Positions 44,836-56,239 of a stretch of 64,000 nucleotides of DNA are shown piece after piece (the stretch's first letter is position 1; each line of letters begins with the position of its first letter). The position numbers and the translations under genes are program-made. The notes beneath the pieces were generated by a model, which was given only the letters and a program-made list of their open reading frames with translations, was not told the origin of the DNA and searched no databases. Source of the stretch: Notamacropus eugenii (lineage: Eukaryota; Chordata; Mammalia; Diprotodontia; Macropodidae); NCBI RefSeq assembly GCF_028372415.1, contig NC_092875.1, positions 48,155,271 to 48,219,270 on the forward strand, written 5' to 3'.

Positions 44836-45172
44836 TTTTCTCATGTTTCTTCCCCTTTCTCTCCCCATTCCTCCCTTTCTTCTTCTCCTTAACTTTCCTT
44901 ATCCCTCTTTCCTTCCTGTCTTTCTTTTCCTACTATCTCTCTTTCCCTCTCTCCCTCTGCTGCCTTCTTTTCCTCTCCTTCCTTCTCTCCCTCTGCCTCT
45001 CCTTCCCTCTGTCTCTGCTGGCTTTCCTTTCTCTTTCCCCTTCCCGCTCCCTGGCTCCCCTTGCCTCCTTCTGCCTTTTGTTCTCTCATTCTGCCTCTGC
45101 ATCCCTCTCTCTGCCTTTTCTTTTCCCCTCCCCCACCTCTTCTTTCCTCCCTCCCTCTGCCTCTCTTCCTCT
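44836..45172 (+). repeat. Polypyrimidine-rich tract, about 340 bp
   Basis: Mostly C and T with occasional G in 'ctctgcctctcc'-type units. The ORFs here are Pro/Leu/Ser low-complexity artefacts. Confidence 0.9.
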
Positions 45173-45365
45173 GTGGTGACTTGAGGGACCATCATTATCA
45201 CTATTACTCAGGCAATCAGAGCAAGCCCCCTCAGGAACCATTGCCCAGCAAACAGCAAAACAGAACCTCTGTGAGCAGAGTGGAGCCCCAGGCATCAGAC
45301 ACCAGCTGAACCTGCAAAGGAGAATGCTGGCGATCAGCACAACTAAGGATAGAGCCAAGGACAAG

Positions 45366-45830
45366 AAGCCAGAGGGAGGCAGAGAGGCTGGAGAGAGGCA
45401 GCAGGTGGAGAGACAGACACTGAGGGGAGAGCTCAGAGATATAGAGGAAAGACCGAGAAACTGAGGGGAGAGCAGAAATAAAAGAGAGACAGACACCGAG
45501 GTGAGAGAGCAAAAAGATAGAGAAGCCACTGAAGAGACATGGGGCAGAAAGATGGGGGAGAGACAGAGAGACTGAGGAGAGAGATAGATGAGAGACTGAG
45601 GAAAGAAAGGAGAGAGAGGTGAGGCATAGAGACTAAGAAGAGATAGGAGAGAGAAAGGAAAGAGATGGCTCAGAAAGATAGAGGAGAAAGCCTGAGAAGA
45701 GAGACAGAAAGTTTGAAAAGAGAAAGAGGAGAGACAAAGACTGAGAAAAGATAGAAAGACTAAGAAGAAAGAGATAGAGGAGAGAAAAAGCAGAGACAAA
45801 GGAGGTTGGGGAGAGATGAAGAAGTGGTGG
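45366..45830 (+). repeat. Polypurine-rich tract, about 465 bp
   Basis: Mostly A and G in imperfect 'gagagacagagagactgagg'-type units. On the complementary strand it mirrors the preceding pyrimidine tract. The 237-codon minus ORF (45086-45799) arises from the tract. Confidence 0.9.
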
Positions 45831-46277
45831 AGAGGCTAATTAGAGAAAGACCAAGTTAAAACCAAGGGGCTTACATCTTGCAGCTGTTTTCCCCAGGAGC
45901 ATCTGGCTGCTTCTGCCTTTCCTTCCCAGAATCCCTCTTAATCCGGAGATCTGGGGAGAAATTGTTCCTGGGAGACTTGAACTGAGCTGGCTAAGTAAGT
46001 AAATGGCAGAGAGGTAAGCGGCTATGTGCATGTTCTCTGTCCTTTAATGGAAGGTTTCCGCTTTTGCCTCTTCTCCCATTCCAAGCCAGGTGTCATGGGG
46101 GAAGCCAGGGCTTGGAAGCAAAAGAAGGAGGGGCCAGCTCAGGCCCTGAACAAAGCCAACTTTTCAAAAATTTAGGAAAACCAGAGACTAGCTCCATCCT
46201 TTGACTTTGAATCAGAACAAACTTCTGTTGTTGTATGTCATGTCAGCAAGTCACCATTTGGTCTTCACCACATCCTT

Positions 46278-46435
46278 TAAGGGGAAAGGGTACTGGGTTT
46301 GGAGTTTGGAGTCACACTTACTACCTGTGTCACCTTGGACAAGTCACTTAACTCCTCTGGGCCTCAGTTTCCTTATTTGTAAAATGGGCCACACAGCCTC
46401 TGAGGTTCCCTCCAACTTTGAATGATCCTATGGCA
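46278..46435 (+). mobile_element. MIR-like SINE
   Basis: 'gtgtcaccttggacaagtca', 'cagtttccttatttgtaaaa' and 'tccaactttgaatgatccta'. Confidence 0.75.
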
Positions 46436-46571
46436 TGTTCCCTATCTCTGGCCTTTGGCTACTGTTCCACTTCTCCCCACCCCCAACACATCCCCAGCCT
46501 ACTCTCACCTCCCTTCCTCTGTTAGTTGCAGTCATAAAGAAGGCTCACTGGAGGAAGTAAGACCAAAGAGT

Positions 46572-46685
46572 ACTTATCCTCTCTACCTCAGTTTTATTGT
46601 CTGTATAATAGAGGGGAGGGGGGCCGTGTTGGACTCAGCAACCTCTGAGGCCTCTTCCAGCTTTAAATCTATGATCCTGTGGTTT
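46572..46685 (+). mobile_element. MIR-like SINE 3' part
   Basis: 'tacctcagttttattgtctg' and 'ttccagctttaaatctatga'. Confidence 0.65.
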
Positions 46686-47145
46686 GGTTTGGTGGGAAAG
46701 AATGAAACAACTCCAGGTAAGAGGACAGAATGAGCTTATGGATGGGGATTTGGAGGAAAATTGGCATGGCAAGAATGGAGGGCACAGGAGGCAGAGGGTC
46801 TCAAGAATCAGACAGGCAGGCAAGAAGACAGGGGCCAGACTGGGGACCCACACACCCCTTGGGGAAGTGGTAAGGGCACAGACACCAGGACCTGCATCCA
46901 TCAGAAGGAGACGGCTTCTGCCTCTTCTGCTTTATGTCCCCAAGACCATGGCTACGCTCCAACTCTGGCTCTTTCCTCCTCGGGCCTGCCGGGAAGTTGA
47001 TCATGCACTCTTTTCACCGTTGCTGTGGTGACCATGGCAGGGCCCCAAATCCAGAGGCCCTGCCTTGGCCTCATCACTGGGGACCTGACTGGGGTTTCTC
47101 ATAATAATACCTACCCCCACAAATTACTTGGTGGCTAAGAAGAAA
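46686..47145. other. Intronic, no feature seen
   Basis: No repeat or exon recognised. The overlapping small ORFs on both strands share no domain. Confidence 0.35.
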
Positions 47146-47397
47146 GGGCAGCTAGGTGGTGTGGTGAATAGAGCTCTGGGCCTGGAGTCAGGAAGACCTG
47201 AGTTCAAATGTGACCTCAGGCACTTACCAGCTGGGTGACGCAGGCAAATCGCTTAACCTCCTTGTCCCAGTTTCCTCCTTTGTAAAATGAACTGGAGAAG
47301 GAAATGGCAAACCACTCTGGTATCTTTGCCGAGAAGCTGAGATTCCAAATGGAGTCACGAAGAATCAGACATGACTGAAAAATGACTAAAACAACAA
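47146..47397 (+). mobile_element. Full-length tRNA/RTE SINE
   Basis: 'gggcagctaggtggtgtggt' to 'gacatgactgaaaaatgact' and an 'aaaacaacaa' tail. Low divergence. Confidence 0.93.
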
Positions 47398-47496
47398 ACC
47401 ACAAAGAGAAAGGCTGAGGAAGAGAGAAGGAGGTCCCTCCTCTGTACCTGTGGGTACTAAATGATCCTGAATTGGTTCCCAGGATGTAGAAAGTAT

Positions 47497-47630
47497 GACA
47501 CCATGGAAAGGGGAGGCTGAGGATCTGAGTTCAAATCCTAACACTGCTACTTGGTGCCTGCGTGACCTTGGGCAGGTTACTTAACCTAACTAGGTTTCAG
47601 TTTCCTTAATTGTATAATGAAAGTGTTGGA
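47497..47630 (+). mobile_element. MIR-like SINE
   Basis: 'tgagttcaaatcctaacact' and 'cagtttccttaattgtataa'. Confidence 0.7.
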
Positions 47631-47655
47631 ATGAATGAATGAATGAATGAATGAG
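47629..47655. repeat. (GAAT)n microsatellite
   Basis: About six tetramers. Confidence 0.9.
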
Positions 47656-47903
47656 TTAGTTAAGTCAGGTACTATGCTAAACTCTGCGGATACAGAGAAA
47701 GGCAAAAGACAGTCCCTACCCACATGGCTAATGTGGAAATACATCGTGCATAACTTCACATGTATAATCAGTATCATAATGCTTGCCTTCTCAGTGAAGG
47801 GGGGAAGGAGAAAATTTGGAACTCAAAAAATTTTTAATAAAAAATTTAAATAAATATTGAAAATGTTTACATGTAATTGGAAAAAAATTTTAAGAAAATA
47901 AAT

Positions 47904-47925
47904 AAGAAAGAAAGAAAGAAAGAAA
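47904..47925. repeat. (AAAG)n microsatellite
   Basis: About five tetramers in an A-rich context. Confidence 0.85.
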
Positions 47926-48100
47926 ATAAATAGAAACATTTTTAAAACCATAAGAAAGAAAACCAGGAAAAAAAAATATAGGAAAAAAGGAACTTACAAT
48001 GTAACTGTGCAAAAAACCATATATAAAAGATATATATACTAGCCCTGGATATCATCTGAGAGGAAAGACACTAAGATTAAGAAGGACTGGGAAAAGCTTC

Positions 48101-48385
48101 TTTTTTTTTCTTTTTTAATTAATTTATTTGTTTTCAGTTTTCAACAATCACTTCCAGAAGTTTTAAATTTTCTCCTCCTCCCTCTCCCTTCCCTCTCTGA
48201 AAGATGGCGTGCAATGTAATATGAGTTCTACACGTGCATTCTTATTAAACACATTTTCACATTAGTCATGTTGCATAGAAGAATTAGAATGAATGGGAGA
48301 AATCATGAGAAAAAAATATAGCCCAAGAGAAAATAGTATGCTTTCTTCTGCATTCAGTTATGATTCTATGTGTATCTTTCCTGGG
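48101..48385 (-). mobile_element. L1 3' UTR insertion
   Basis: Starts at a T-run (the reversed poly(A) tail), then 'tttcaacaatcacttccaga', 'acattttcacattagtcatg' and 'gaatgggagaaatcatgaga'. These blocks are shared with 63661-64000. Confidence 0.75.
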
Positions 48386-48559
48386 AAAGGTTTCTTAAAG
48401 AAGGTAGAACTTTAGCTGAGATGTGAAGGAGGCCAGGAGGAAAGATTAGGAAGGAGAGCTTGCTATGAATGGGGAACAACCAATGAAAATGCACAGAGTT
48501 GAGAGACAGAATGTTATGGGCAGGGAAACAGTAAGAAAGCTGGCATCTTACTTTAAGGA

Positions 48560-49960
48560 ATTCTTCTTGCTTTCTGCTAAATTCATTTTTTTCTCTTTTT
48601 TTATTTGTTAAATAGATTAAATCTAGCTTCTTTCTTTTTTAAAAGAAAATTTTTAAATTTTTTTATTTTTAAATATTTTTCAATTAACAGATTAAAAAAA
48701 TTAATTTCTGCCTCCCTCTAGTCCCTACTAAACAAATAAAATAAATCAAACTGGAAAAAATATAAAAGCATAATCTAGAAAACCAAATTGCCCCATTGGG
48801 TATGCCTGAAAATGTATCTTTTTCTGCATTTTAAGTTCCTCACCTCCCTGTCAGGAAATGAGTGCCGTTTTTCATTTTCATTCTTTTTGGAATCATGACG
48901 CCATTGTGTTGAGCAGAGTTGCAGAGTCTTTCAAAGTTGTTTTTCTCCATAACATTGTCATGGTATAAATTGTTCACTTTGCATCTACAGTGTCAGTTCA
49001 TAAAGGTCTTTCCAATTTCCTCCAAAATCGTCCATTTCATCATTCTTACAGCGTAATAATATTCCATTACATTCATATGCCCCAATGGGTTTAGCCATTT
49101 CCCAAGAGGAAGATAGCCTCTTCATTTCCAATTTTGGGTTACCCAGAAAAGAACTGCTATAATATTTTTGTGCATATAGACCCTTTTCCTTTATTTCTTT
49201 TGGGTATAAGCCTAGAAGAGGTTCAGAGACTATGTACAATTCAGTAACTTTCTGAGCACAGTTCCAAATTACTTTCTAGAATGGCTGAGCCAATTCACAG
49301 TTCCAACTCATACACCTGGTTTCCAACAGCCTCTCCAACATTTGTCACTCCCCGCTCTTGTCAGTCAGTCAATCAATAAACATTTATTAAATGTTCTAGT
49401 GGGCTATGTGCCAGGCACTGTGCTAAGGGCTGGTGATACAAAAAGGCAAAAGATAGTCTCTACCCTCAAGGACCTTACAGTCTAATGAGGGAGACACCAT
49501 GCAAACAAATATGTACAGAGCAAGCTCTATACAGAAAAATAGGAGATAATTAATAGAGAGAAGACACTGGAATTAAGGGGAGCTGAGAAAGACTTCCTGT
49601 AGAAGATGGGTCTTAGTTGGAGTAGAACCTCAAAATCACTTCAATTTGTATTTCTCTAATTATTAATGATACGGAGCATTTTCCATAGGATTGTTGGTAG
49701 CATGGCTGTCTTTCTTTGAAAACTGCCTATTCATGTCCTTTGACCATTTATCTATTAAGGAATAGCTCTTCGTCATACTTTGAATCAGTTCCTTACATAT
49801 CTTGAGCATGAGAATGTTATCAGATAAACTTGTTGCAAAGATTTTTCCCAGTTACCTGATTCCCTTCTAATTTTTGCTACATTAAAGTTTTTTGTGCAAA
49901 AACTTTTTAAATTTTTTATGATCAAAATTATCCATTTTATCTTCTGTGAATATCTCTATC
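48560..49960 (-). mobile_element. L1 3' half, decayed, split by another repeat
   Basis: 'taatattccattacattcat', 'tatagacccttttcctttat', 'atggctgagccaattcacag' and 'gtcctttgaccatttatcta' mark the reverse L1 ORF2/UTR order. The old dispersed repeat (49362-49635) interrupts it. Confidence 0.7.
49362..49635 (+). repeat. Old dispersed repeat nested in L1
   Basis: 'aaacatttattaaatgttct', 'atgtgccaggcactgtgcta', 'ctcaaggaccttacagtcta' and 'gacttcctgtagaagatggg'. Confidence 0.6.
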
Positions 49961-50185
49961 ACATATTTGGCCATGAATTCTTTCCCTTTTCATTGCCTTG
50001 AATCATAATTTGTTCCTTGTTCCTCTAATTTGTTTATGATGGGATCTTTTATATCTTAATTGTATACCCATTGGATAAGCTTGGTTGTTTCTGTGGTTCT
50101 GAAGGTACCATCAGTGCCCCTACATTTTGGTGCCCTGGGGAGAATCTCCCATATATCAACCTTCCCTTGTTATAATGATATATTG

Positions 50186-50325
50186 GGGATCAGCTAGGTG
50201 GTGCAGTGGATAGAGCATTAGCCCTGGAGTCAGTAAGACCTGAGTTCAAATCCGGCCTCAGACATTTACTAGCTTGTGTGACCTTGGGCAAGTCACTTAA
50301 CCTCAATTGCCTCAAAAAAAATCAG
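50186..50325 (+). mobile_element. Short-form tRNA SINE with clear target-site duplication
   Basis: 'cagctaggtggtgcagtgga' to 'cctcaattgcctcaaaaaaa'. Flanked by 'tataatgatatattgggg' at 50171-50188 and again at 50326-50343; the last Gs are shared with the element's own start. Very low divergence suggests a young insertion. Confidence 0.95.
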
Positions 50326-50359
50326 TATAATGATATATTGGGGGGAGGAGTCCACAATC

Positions 50360-50485
50360 TCATGAACCTGAGATAGTTCATATAGTGGAAAGAGATGGGA
50401 AAGACATGAGTTTGAATCTTGCCTCTTGCACTTCCTAAATGTGGACTCACTATCAATATCTTGAACACAGTAAGCACTTAATAAA
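50360..50485 (+). mobile_element. MIR-like SINE, diverged
   Basis: 'atgagtttgaatcttgcctc' and 'agtaagcacttaataaatgt'. Confidence 0.55.
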
Positions 50486-50494
50486 TGTCACAGA

Positions 50495-50605
50495 ATCATG
50501 AATTTGAAGCTAGAATGAACCTCAGCGACAGTCTAGTCTAAACCCTTTACTTACAGATGTAGACACTGAGGCCCAGGGAGGTTAAGTTTGCCATATTCAC
50601 TTGTG
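50495..50605 (-). mobile_element. Reverse MIR/L2-era fragment
   Basis: 'cagtctagtctaaacccttt' and 'actgaggcccagggaggtta'. Confidence 0.5.
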
Positions 50606-50877
50606 TGACCAGTGGGCACACATTCACAATCTCTCAGCCTCAGTTTTCTTACCTTCTGAGTTCCCTCCCAATGCTAGATATATGATCATGTGACCTCTAA
50701 TAAGTGCCTACTATATTCATGAGGCCAAGAAACCCCAATTTATCCCAATAATAAGGGCAGGGCAATGAGAGGGCCCTGACATCCAGGCTGTAGTTGTGCT
50801 TAGAGTATGACATGAGTATGGTAGTACATGCTATATACCTGCTTACCTCCAATGAGATCATGGAAGAAGGAGAAATA

Positions 50878-51112
50878 AGCATTTATGTGACACCTACTGT
50901 ATACTAAGTGATTTTTATAAGTAGGATCTCGTTTGATCCTCACAACATCCCTGAGAGGAAGAAGCGAGTATGATCTTCACTTTATAGGTGAGGAAACAGA
51001 GGCAAACAGAGGGTAAGTAATTTGTCCAGGGTAACACAGCTAGTAAGTATCTAAGGCTGGATTTGAACTCAGGTCTTCCTGATTCCAGGTCCATGTACCA
51101 CCTAGCTGTTTC
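50878..51112 (-). mobile_element. CORE-SINE, nearly complete
   Basis: 'catttatgtgacacctactg', 'ttgatcctcacaacatccct', 'aacacagctagtaagtatct' and 'catgtaccacctagctgttt'. Confidence 0.88.
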
Positions 51113-51379
51113 TAATGAAGTAAAAACTCTGTGAGGCAGACAAGGCTGGATGAATTTCTGCACTTGGTATACTTGACTGTCTAGTCTAGCAACTCCCCAT
51201 CATAACGAAGTGGACACCTCTCCCAGACTTGGTCTCTGAGCTCTCCCCTGGGCACCCATCCCTTCTCCTGAGGAAGAGCCCACAGAACAGGGTCCCCTGG
51301 GAGTCCCAGGCCCTATGAAAGTTGTACTGAGGCTGCCAAACGATTACAGTCCACATTTCTGTAGCATTTTGGTGTTTCC

Positions 51380-51490
51380 TCCCAAGAGTCCCATGAGGCA
51401 GGCCATGAAGAAAGTGTCAGTCCTTTTTGATAGATGAGAAAATACAGCTTCAGAATGAGGGAAGTTGCCCAGAAAGTGCTAGAGCTAGAT
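51380..51490 (-). mobile_element. Reverse MIR-like fragment
   Basis: 'catgaggcaggccatgaaga' and 'gatgagaaaatacagcttca'. Confidence 0.5.
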
Positions 51491-51841
51491 GACTGACCTC
51501 CAAGATGCAAGCTAGCCCTACCCTGCCCCAGTCTCTGGGCATGAGGTCAGCCTGCAGGGGCCTGGGGCCTGTTGCCTCAGGCCTCTCATGGGCACACTCA
51601 AGATGTCCGTCCTGAGAGTACAAAACATTCCAGAGCCTGAAAGAAGCTCCCTACTCTCCCTCCGTCTGCCTTCTATCCCCACTGAGACCACATGGAAGTT
51701 GGCCACCCCCCAGAGTCCAGTCTCTGAGCTGGAATAAGAGGGCACAAAGTCTCCCCCAGATTCCTCCTGTTGAGCCTGCTTTCCTCAACTCCTTTGAAAG
51801 AATTTATTTCTCCAACCACCCATCCTGAGTCATTGACCCCT

Positions 51842-52262
51842 GAGGGTCAAGAAAGAGACTGACAGACATGGGAGAGGGGGAGAAGAGAGAGAGGGAGTAG
51901 GAGGAGACAGGAGGGAGAGAGAGGGAAAGAGAAAGAGGAAGGGGGGATGCAGAGAAAAACAGAAAGAAAAAGGCAGAGAAAGAGGAAGGCAGAAACAGAC
52001 AGACAGACAGACAAAGATAGGGAAGGTAGAGAGAGGAGAGTGAAGACAGAAAGACAGGGAAGGCCATGAACAGAGGCCAAGAAAGGCAGATAGAGACACT
52101 CAGAAGGCAAAGACAAACAGAGAGACAAAAGACAGAAGGGTAGAGATAGACAGAAAATTCAAAGATGGGGCAGAGAGGTACAAACAGAAGGAAAAAGCAG
52201 ACCAGTAAATGGGAAAGTTAGAGAGAGAAGAGACAAAGGGGTTAAACTGAGGCAAAGAACAA
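51842..52262 (+). repeat. Polypurine-rich tract, about 420 bp
   Basis: Imperfect 'gagagagggagtaggaggag'-type units, (CAGA)n at about 51993-52010, and 'gaaagacagggaaggc'. All ORFs here are composition artefacts. Confidence 0.9.
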
Positions 52263-52891
52263 GAGAGCTTGACTTCCAAGGCTCTGTGCGGTCATTCTCT
52301 CTGCCTTTAGAGTAGACAACATGTATCCCCCCAACCACTCATCCCAACTCCCCAAGCCCTTTATTAATCCCATTCTGAGTTTTTAAAAATCCCCTACAAC
52401 AACACAGACAGACACAGAATGGCAAGGCTTCACCAGCTGCCAAAGCTGTCATGTATTACTGCTTGAAAGGTGCTAGCAATTTTTAAAGCAACACCTAGAT
52501 GAAGAAGGTGGTGCTTACCTCCTATCTCCACAAAGGAATGAAACTCTAATGATGGAATTTCAAGCACTAGGACTTGAGGGATGGAAAACCTTCCCAGACT
52601 CCTCAGAAAACACTGTGTAGCTGCCTACTCTGTCTATGGATAAAACCAGTCCCGTCCAGCCACCCAACATGACCCCAAATCCACCAGGGACGTGTCCTGT
52701 TATCACTAGCTTTCTTAGAATTTCCCCTGGGAAGTTGGGGAGTGGTTCCCACTCTTGAGCCCTTTGAAGCCTGTACCTGCTCCCTGTTCTATCCTGAGAA
52801 GTCCAGTCCTGGGGAGCAGAGAAGCTGCACCAACCTTACTCAAATCCTGGAAGGGATTTTCTGTGTCTCAGGACACAGCTGCTCTATCTTA
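52263..52891. other. Intronic, no feature seen
   Basis: No repeat or exon recognised. Confidence 0.35.
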
Positions 52892-53145
52892 GAGCCAGAG
52901 CTAGGTAGTGCAGTGGATAGCACACTGGGTCTGGAGTCAGAAAGACTTGAGTTCAAATCTGGCCTCAGACACTTACTAAGTCCTGAGCAAGTCACTTAAC
53001 CTCTGTCTACCTCAGTTTTCTCAATAGGAAAATGGATATAGTAACAACACCAACTTTCCAGGGTTTTCATGAGGCTGAAATGAGATAATATTTGTACAGC
53101 ACAGTGCCTGGCACATAGTAGGCTCTTAGTAAATGTTTCTTTCCT
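52892..53145 (+). mobile_element. CORE-SINE with tRNA-like head
   Basis: 'gagctaggtagtgcagtgga', 'gttcaaatctggcctcagac' and 'gcctggcacatagtaggctc'. Part of the middle is deleted ('cttactaagtcctgagcaag'). Confidence 0.9.
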
Positions 53146-53329
53146 CATTTGTAAAATAAGGTTAATCATGCCTGTACCACTCACCTTATAGGGATATATG
53201 GAGGATCAAAGGAGATAGTGAATTTAAAGCCATTTCTTATCCTTAAAGGGTTGTGTACATCCAGCCATTATCATTACTGAGCACATCATAAGGTAGCTGG
53301 GCACATAAAAGATGTTCAGTGAACATGTC

Positions 53330-53440
53330 TTTGGTATTTCACAAGTGAGGAAACAAACCCAAAGGCTTACCCAAGGTCACTCAAGAAAGTAGCACGGGGA
53401 AAAACCAGGAGCCAGGTTCATTGATATCAGGAGAGGTGTT
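53330..53440 (-). mobile_element. Reverse MIR-like fragment
   Basis: 'acaagtgaggaaacaaaccc' and 'cttacccaaggtcactcaag'. Confidence 0.45.
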
Positions 53441-53559
53441 CACTGGGTCCAGGGGTGGATTGTCATCTGCCTTGTCTTGACACTGGTTTCAAAGGTTTCC
53501 TGTGGTCTGGAACAACAGAACATACTCATGATTAGTTAGCTTGAATAGGCTTTATGGAA

Positions 53560-53650
53560 GAGAGTTCAGGAGGAGGAGGAGGAGGAAAAAAAAGGAGGAA
53601 AAGAAGGAGAAGTTGTACTTATCTAGTACTTAAAAAGGAAGGAAAGGGAA
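53560..53650. repeat. (GGA)n/purine-rich stretch
   Basis: 'ggaggaggaggaggaggaaa' followed by A/G-rich DNA. Confidence 0.8.
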
Positions 53651-53654
53651 TAAG

Positions 53655-53875
53655 AATAAGTGCCTAGTATGTGCCAAACACTGTGCCAAACACTTTACAA
53701 ATATCTAATTTGATGCTATTATTATCCTATTTTATGGTTGGAGAAACTGAGGCAGTCAGAGGTTAAATGACTTGACTAGGATCACACAGCAAATAAGTGT
53801 CTGTGGCTAGATTTGCACTCAGGTCTTCCTGACTCCAGGCCCAGTGGTTTATCCACAGTGCCAACTAGTTATCTT
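53655..53875 (-). mobile_element. CORE-SINE, nearly complete
   Basis: 'agtgcctagtatgtgccaaa', 'ttatggttggagaaactgag', 'atcacacagcaaataagtgt' and 'ttatccacagtgccaactag'. Confidence 0.85.
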
Positions 53876-54785
53876 AAACCTTTAAAGTTTGTAAAGCACA
53901 TATCTAACATGTACTCTCTGTCTCTTCCAGCCTACCACCTCTGCCCCTCAGAGGTCCAGGGGATAACCCTGAGGACTTGGTGTGTCTTTCCCACACAGTC
54001 ATGACTCAAACTTCTGTTTTTACCACTTAACACAAATAAGTTTTTAGAAAGGAATTTTACTTCAAAAATATAGAACATACAAACATTTCCCATCATGCCT
54101 TGAGTACATAACGTCCCCTAAGCCACTAAGGGTAGAAGGCAAGATTGGGCTCATAATTTAGCCCAATTCCTACATAACACTGGTCCCACCAAGTTCACGT
54201 ATAGACATGGCCTGACTGTTGGGTAAGTCCTTCCACTGGCTGGAGTCCCATAGGCCACTCCCAAAGATTGCTTCTACTTCTGTGTTGGCTACAAAACCTG
54301 AAAACCTAGCCTGGAATTCTGAATCCTTGTTTCCTATGGCCTAGTTCTCTGAACCTCTGAAACTCCCAAGGTCAGAGACCCTACTCCCTTCACCCAGAAT
54401 AGAAAAACAAATGAAAAGGCCAAAGCCCAAGGCCTGTTTCTTGGCTGGGGTGGAGTGTGCCATACACTCTTCTAGCAGGAAATGACCCGAAGGACCTTCC
54501 CTTTGCCACAGTCTTTCACAAGTCACTGTATAAGAGTCACCAAGTGAAGCCAAAAGCCCCAGCCAAAGCTGACTCAGGCCTGTTGGAAAGTGCCAACAGG
54601 TGCAGCAAAGCAGCAAATCAAAAAAAGACTCTCTCCAATCATACGGTTAGCTACAGAATGCCCATGCATGATCCACAGTCTCTCCATAGCTCTTCCCTTA
54701 ATGGTCATCATAATTTAATTCTCTTGGAAGCAAGTTCCCTAGCACCCTCCACACAAAGAAGTCATGTCAGCCAAGCAAGCTGATG
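53876..54785. other. Intronic, no feature seen
   Basis: No repeat recognised. The + ORF at 54457-54783 (108 codons) lacks a domain or splice context. Confidence 0.35.
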
Positions 54786-54972
54786 GAGCTTATTTATATT
54801 ACCCATATTTTATTTCATTTGTTCCTTACAATAACCCTGGGGGGGGGGGGTGCTATTATTATCCCCATTTTACAGATGAGGAAACTGAGACTGAGAAATG
54901 GGAAGTGACTTACCCAATAAGTGTCTGAGGCAGGACTTGAACTCAAGTCTTCCAGACTCTGATTCTAGCTCA
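54786..54972 (-). mobile_element. CORE-SINE with a 12-G expansion
   Basis: 'ttgttccttacaataaccct' is followed by G12 (about 54839-54850) where the family normally has a short G-rich spacer, then 'ttattatccccattttacag' and 'gcaggacttgaactcaagtc'. Confidence 0.8.
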
Positions 54973-55439
54973 GTCAGCCAGTGGTTTCTCCAGATGGTCC
55001 TAAGGAGTTGGTGCTAAACTGAATTATTTCCCTGTCCTTAGGAATATCCTGTCAGCAGAGAAGTGTGTTTTACACAGACGGAAGCTTCTTTTAGAGCTGA
55101 GGAATCCCCACCCCCTTAGCAGGAGGGAGTGGGAGAGAGTTATCTGTAACTTAGATAAAGTCTTTAAGCAAAGGGCCACATGGGAAGGAGACCTGCTCTT
55201 GGCTGAGACTCAACCAAGCCCAGATGGCATTTGCCCCAAAGAATGTTTTCCTCATCTTAGGGCTTAGCATCAAGAAAAGGGCTCTATGTGTAGCCTCAGG
55301 CAAGTTGTTATGAGGACAGTTCTCATAGAATCTGTTTCTAAACCATAGAAATCTGGTCCTTGACTGTAATCTCTTGGTCCAAAAACAGGGTTAATATTGA
55401 GGACAAAATGAAGGATGTTTACGCTGAAGTCCAGACTTT

Positions 55440-55685
55440 TGAGCATTGGTTAATGGTTATTCATTTCTGAGTGTTACTAATGACTTAAAATATTGATTAT
55501 TGACTAGGAGTAATTGAGTGTCAGTTATTACGACTCATTAGCAAATTGTCATTAGCTATTCCTAACTGGTGATTGCCCATTAGCCATGGTACCTCATTAT
55601 TAGCACACCAGGGTGGAATCATGCCTAAATTTTTAGACTCAGGAGACCTGAATTTAAATCCCAACTCATCTACTTATGGACTCTG
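55440..55685. repeat. Local duplication, copy 1
   Basis: TTATTGATTA-rich sequence ending in 'gattgcccattagccatggt' and a SINE-like start. It is repeated at 56240-56450. See the paired entry. Confidence 0.75.
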
Positions 55686-55740
55686 TAACTATAAGCAAGT
55701 CATTTAATTTCTCAGAGCCTCAGTTGGATTTTTCTGTGAA
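55640..55740 (+). mobile_element. MIR-like SINE within copy 1
   Basis: 'ctcaggagacctgaatttaa', 'taagcaagtcatttaatttc' and 'gagcctcagttggatttttc'. Confidence 0.55.
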
Positions 55741-55751
55741 ATGGAATTAAT

Positions 55752-55812
55752 ACTAGATGAACTAGTAGGTAACTGACTAGGTAACTGACTAGGTAATTGA
55801 CTAGGTAACTCG
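55752..55812 (+). repeat. Short tandem repeat of 'aggtaactgact'
   Basis: About four units 'gactaggtaact' with one T variant. Period 12-14 bp. Confidence 0.75.
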
Positions 55813-56119
55813 GTGAAAGATAAAGCCCAGATGACCTGGTTTTGATTTCCATCTCTGATACTTTAGTTTGGTCACCCTGGACAAATCACTTGCCCTCTCA
55901 TTATACTAGACAACTCTCTATATAACTCGTAAGTTGCAGAGAGGGTGCCAACCTGCACTGGTAGAGGGAGTTTCCTTATTTAGGAGTACACTAAATAAAT
56001 ACAATTTTTATTAAATAAATCCACAGGTCTAGTCCTTTTCCTACTTAACTCACAGGGTCTTTTTCAAGGAAAATAGATATTAAAGCATTATGCAAATGTG
56101 AGTAATTAACAGGTAGAAT

Positions 56120-56212
56120 GATGGCACCTACTTTCCAGATTTGTTGTGAGATAATATTTGTAAAGTGCTTTGTAAACTTCAAAATGCTATATAAATACTA
56201 GGTCGATTATAA
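56120..56212 (+). mobile_element. CORE-SINE 3' fragment
   Basis: 'agatttgttgtgagataata', 'gtaaagtgctttgtaaactt' and 'atgctatataaatactaggt'. Confidence 0.65.
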
Positions 56213-56239
56213 TTATCATAATTACTAACAGCAATAATA

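Larger units (their letters stand above)
47650..48555 (+). repeat. Old dispersed repeat split by an L1 3' end
   Basis: Left parts 'gtcaggtactatgctaaact' (47660-47730) and 'gagaggaaagacactaagat' (48057-48100) continue at 48385 with 'gtttcttaaagaaggtagaa...gaacaaccaatgaaaatgca'. The intervening 48101-48385 is L1. Confidence 0.5.

Noticed and set aside
45086..45799. 237-codon minus ORF, Leu/Ser/Phe-rich, membrane-protein-like
   Set aside because: It is the complement of the polypurine tract; composition explains the apparent hydrophobicity.
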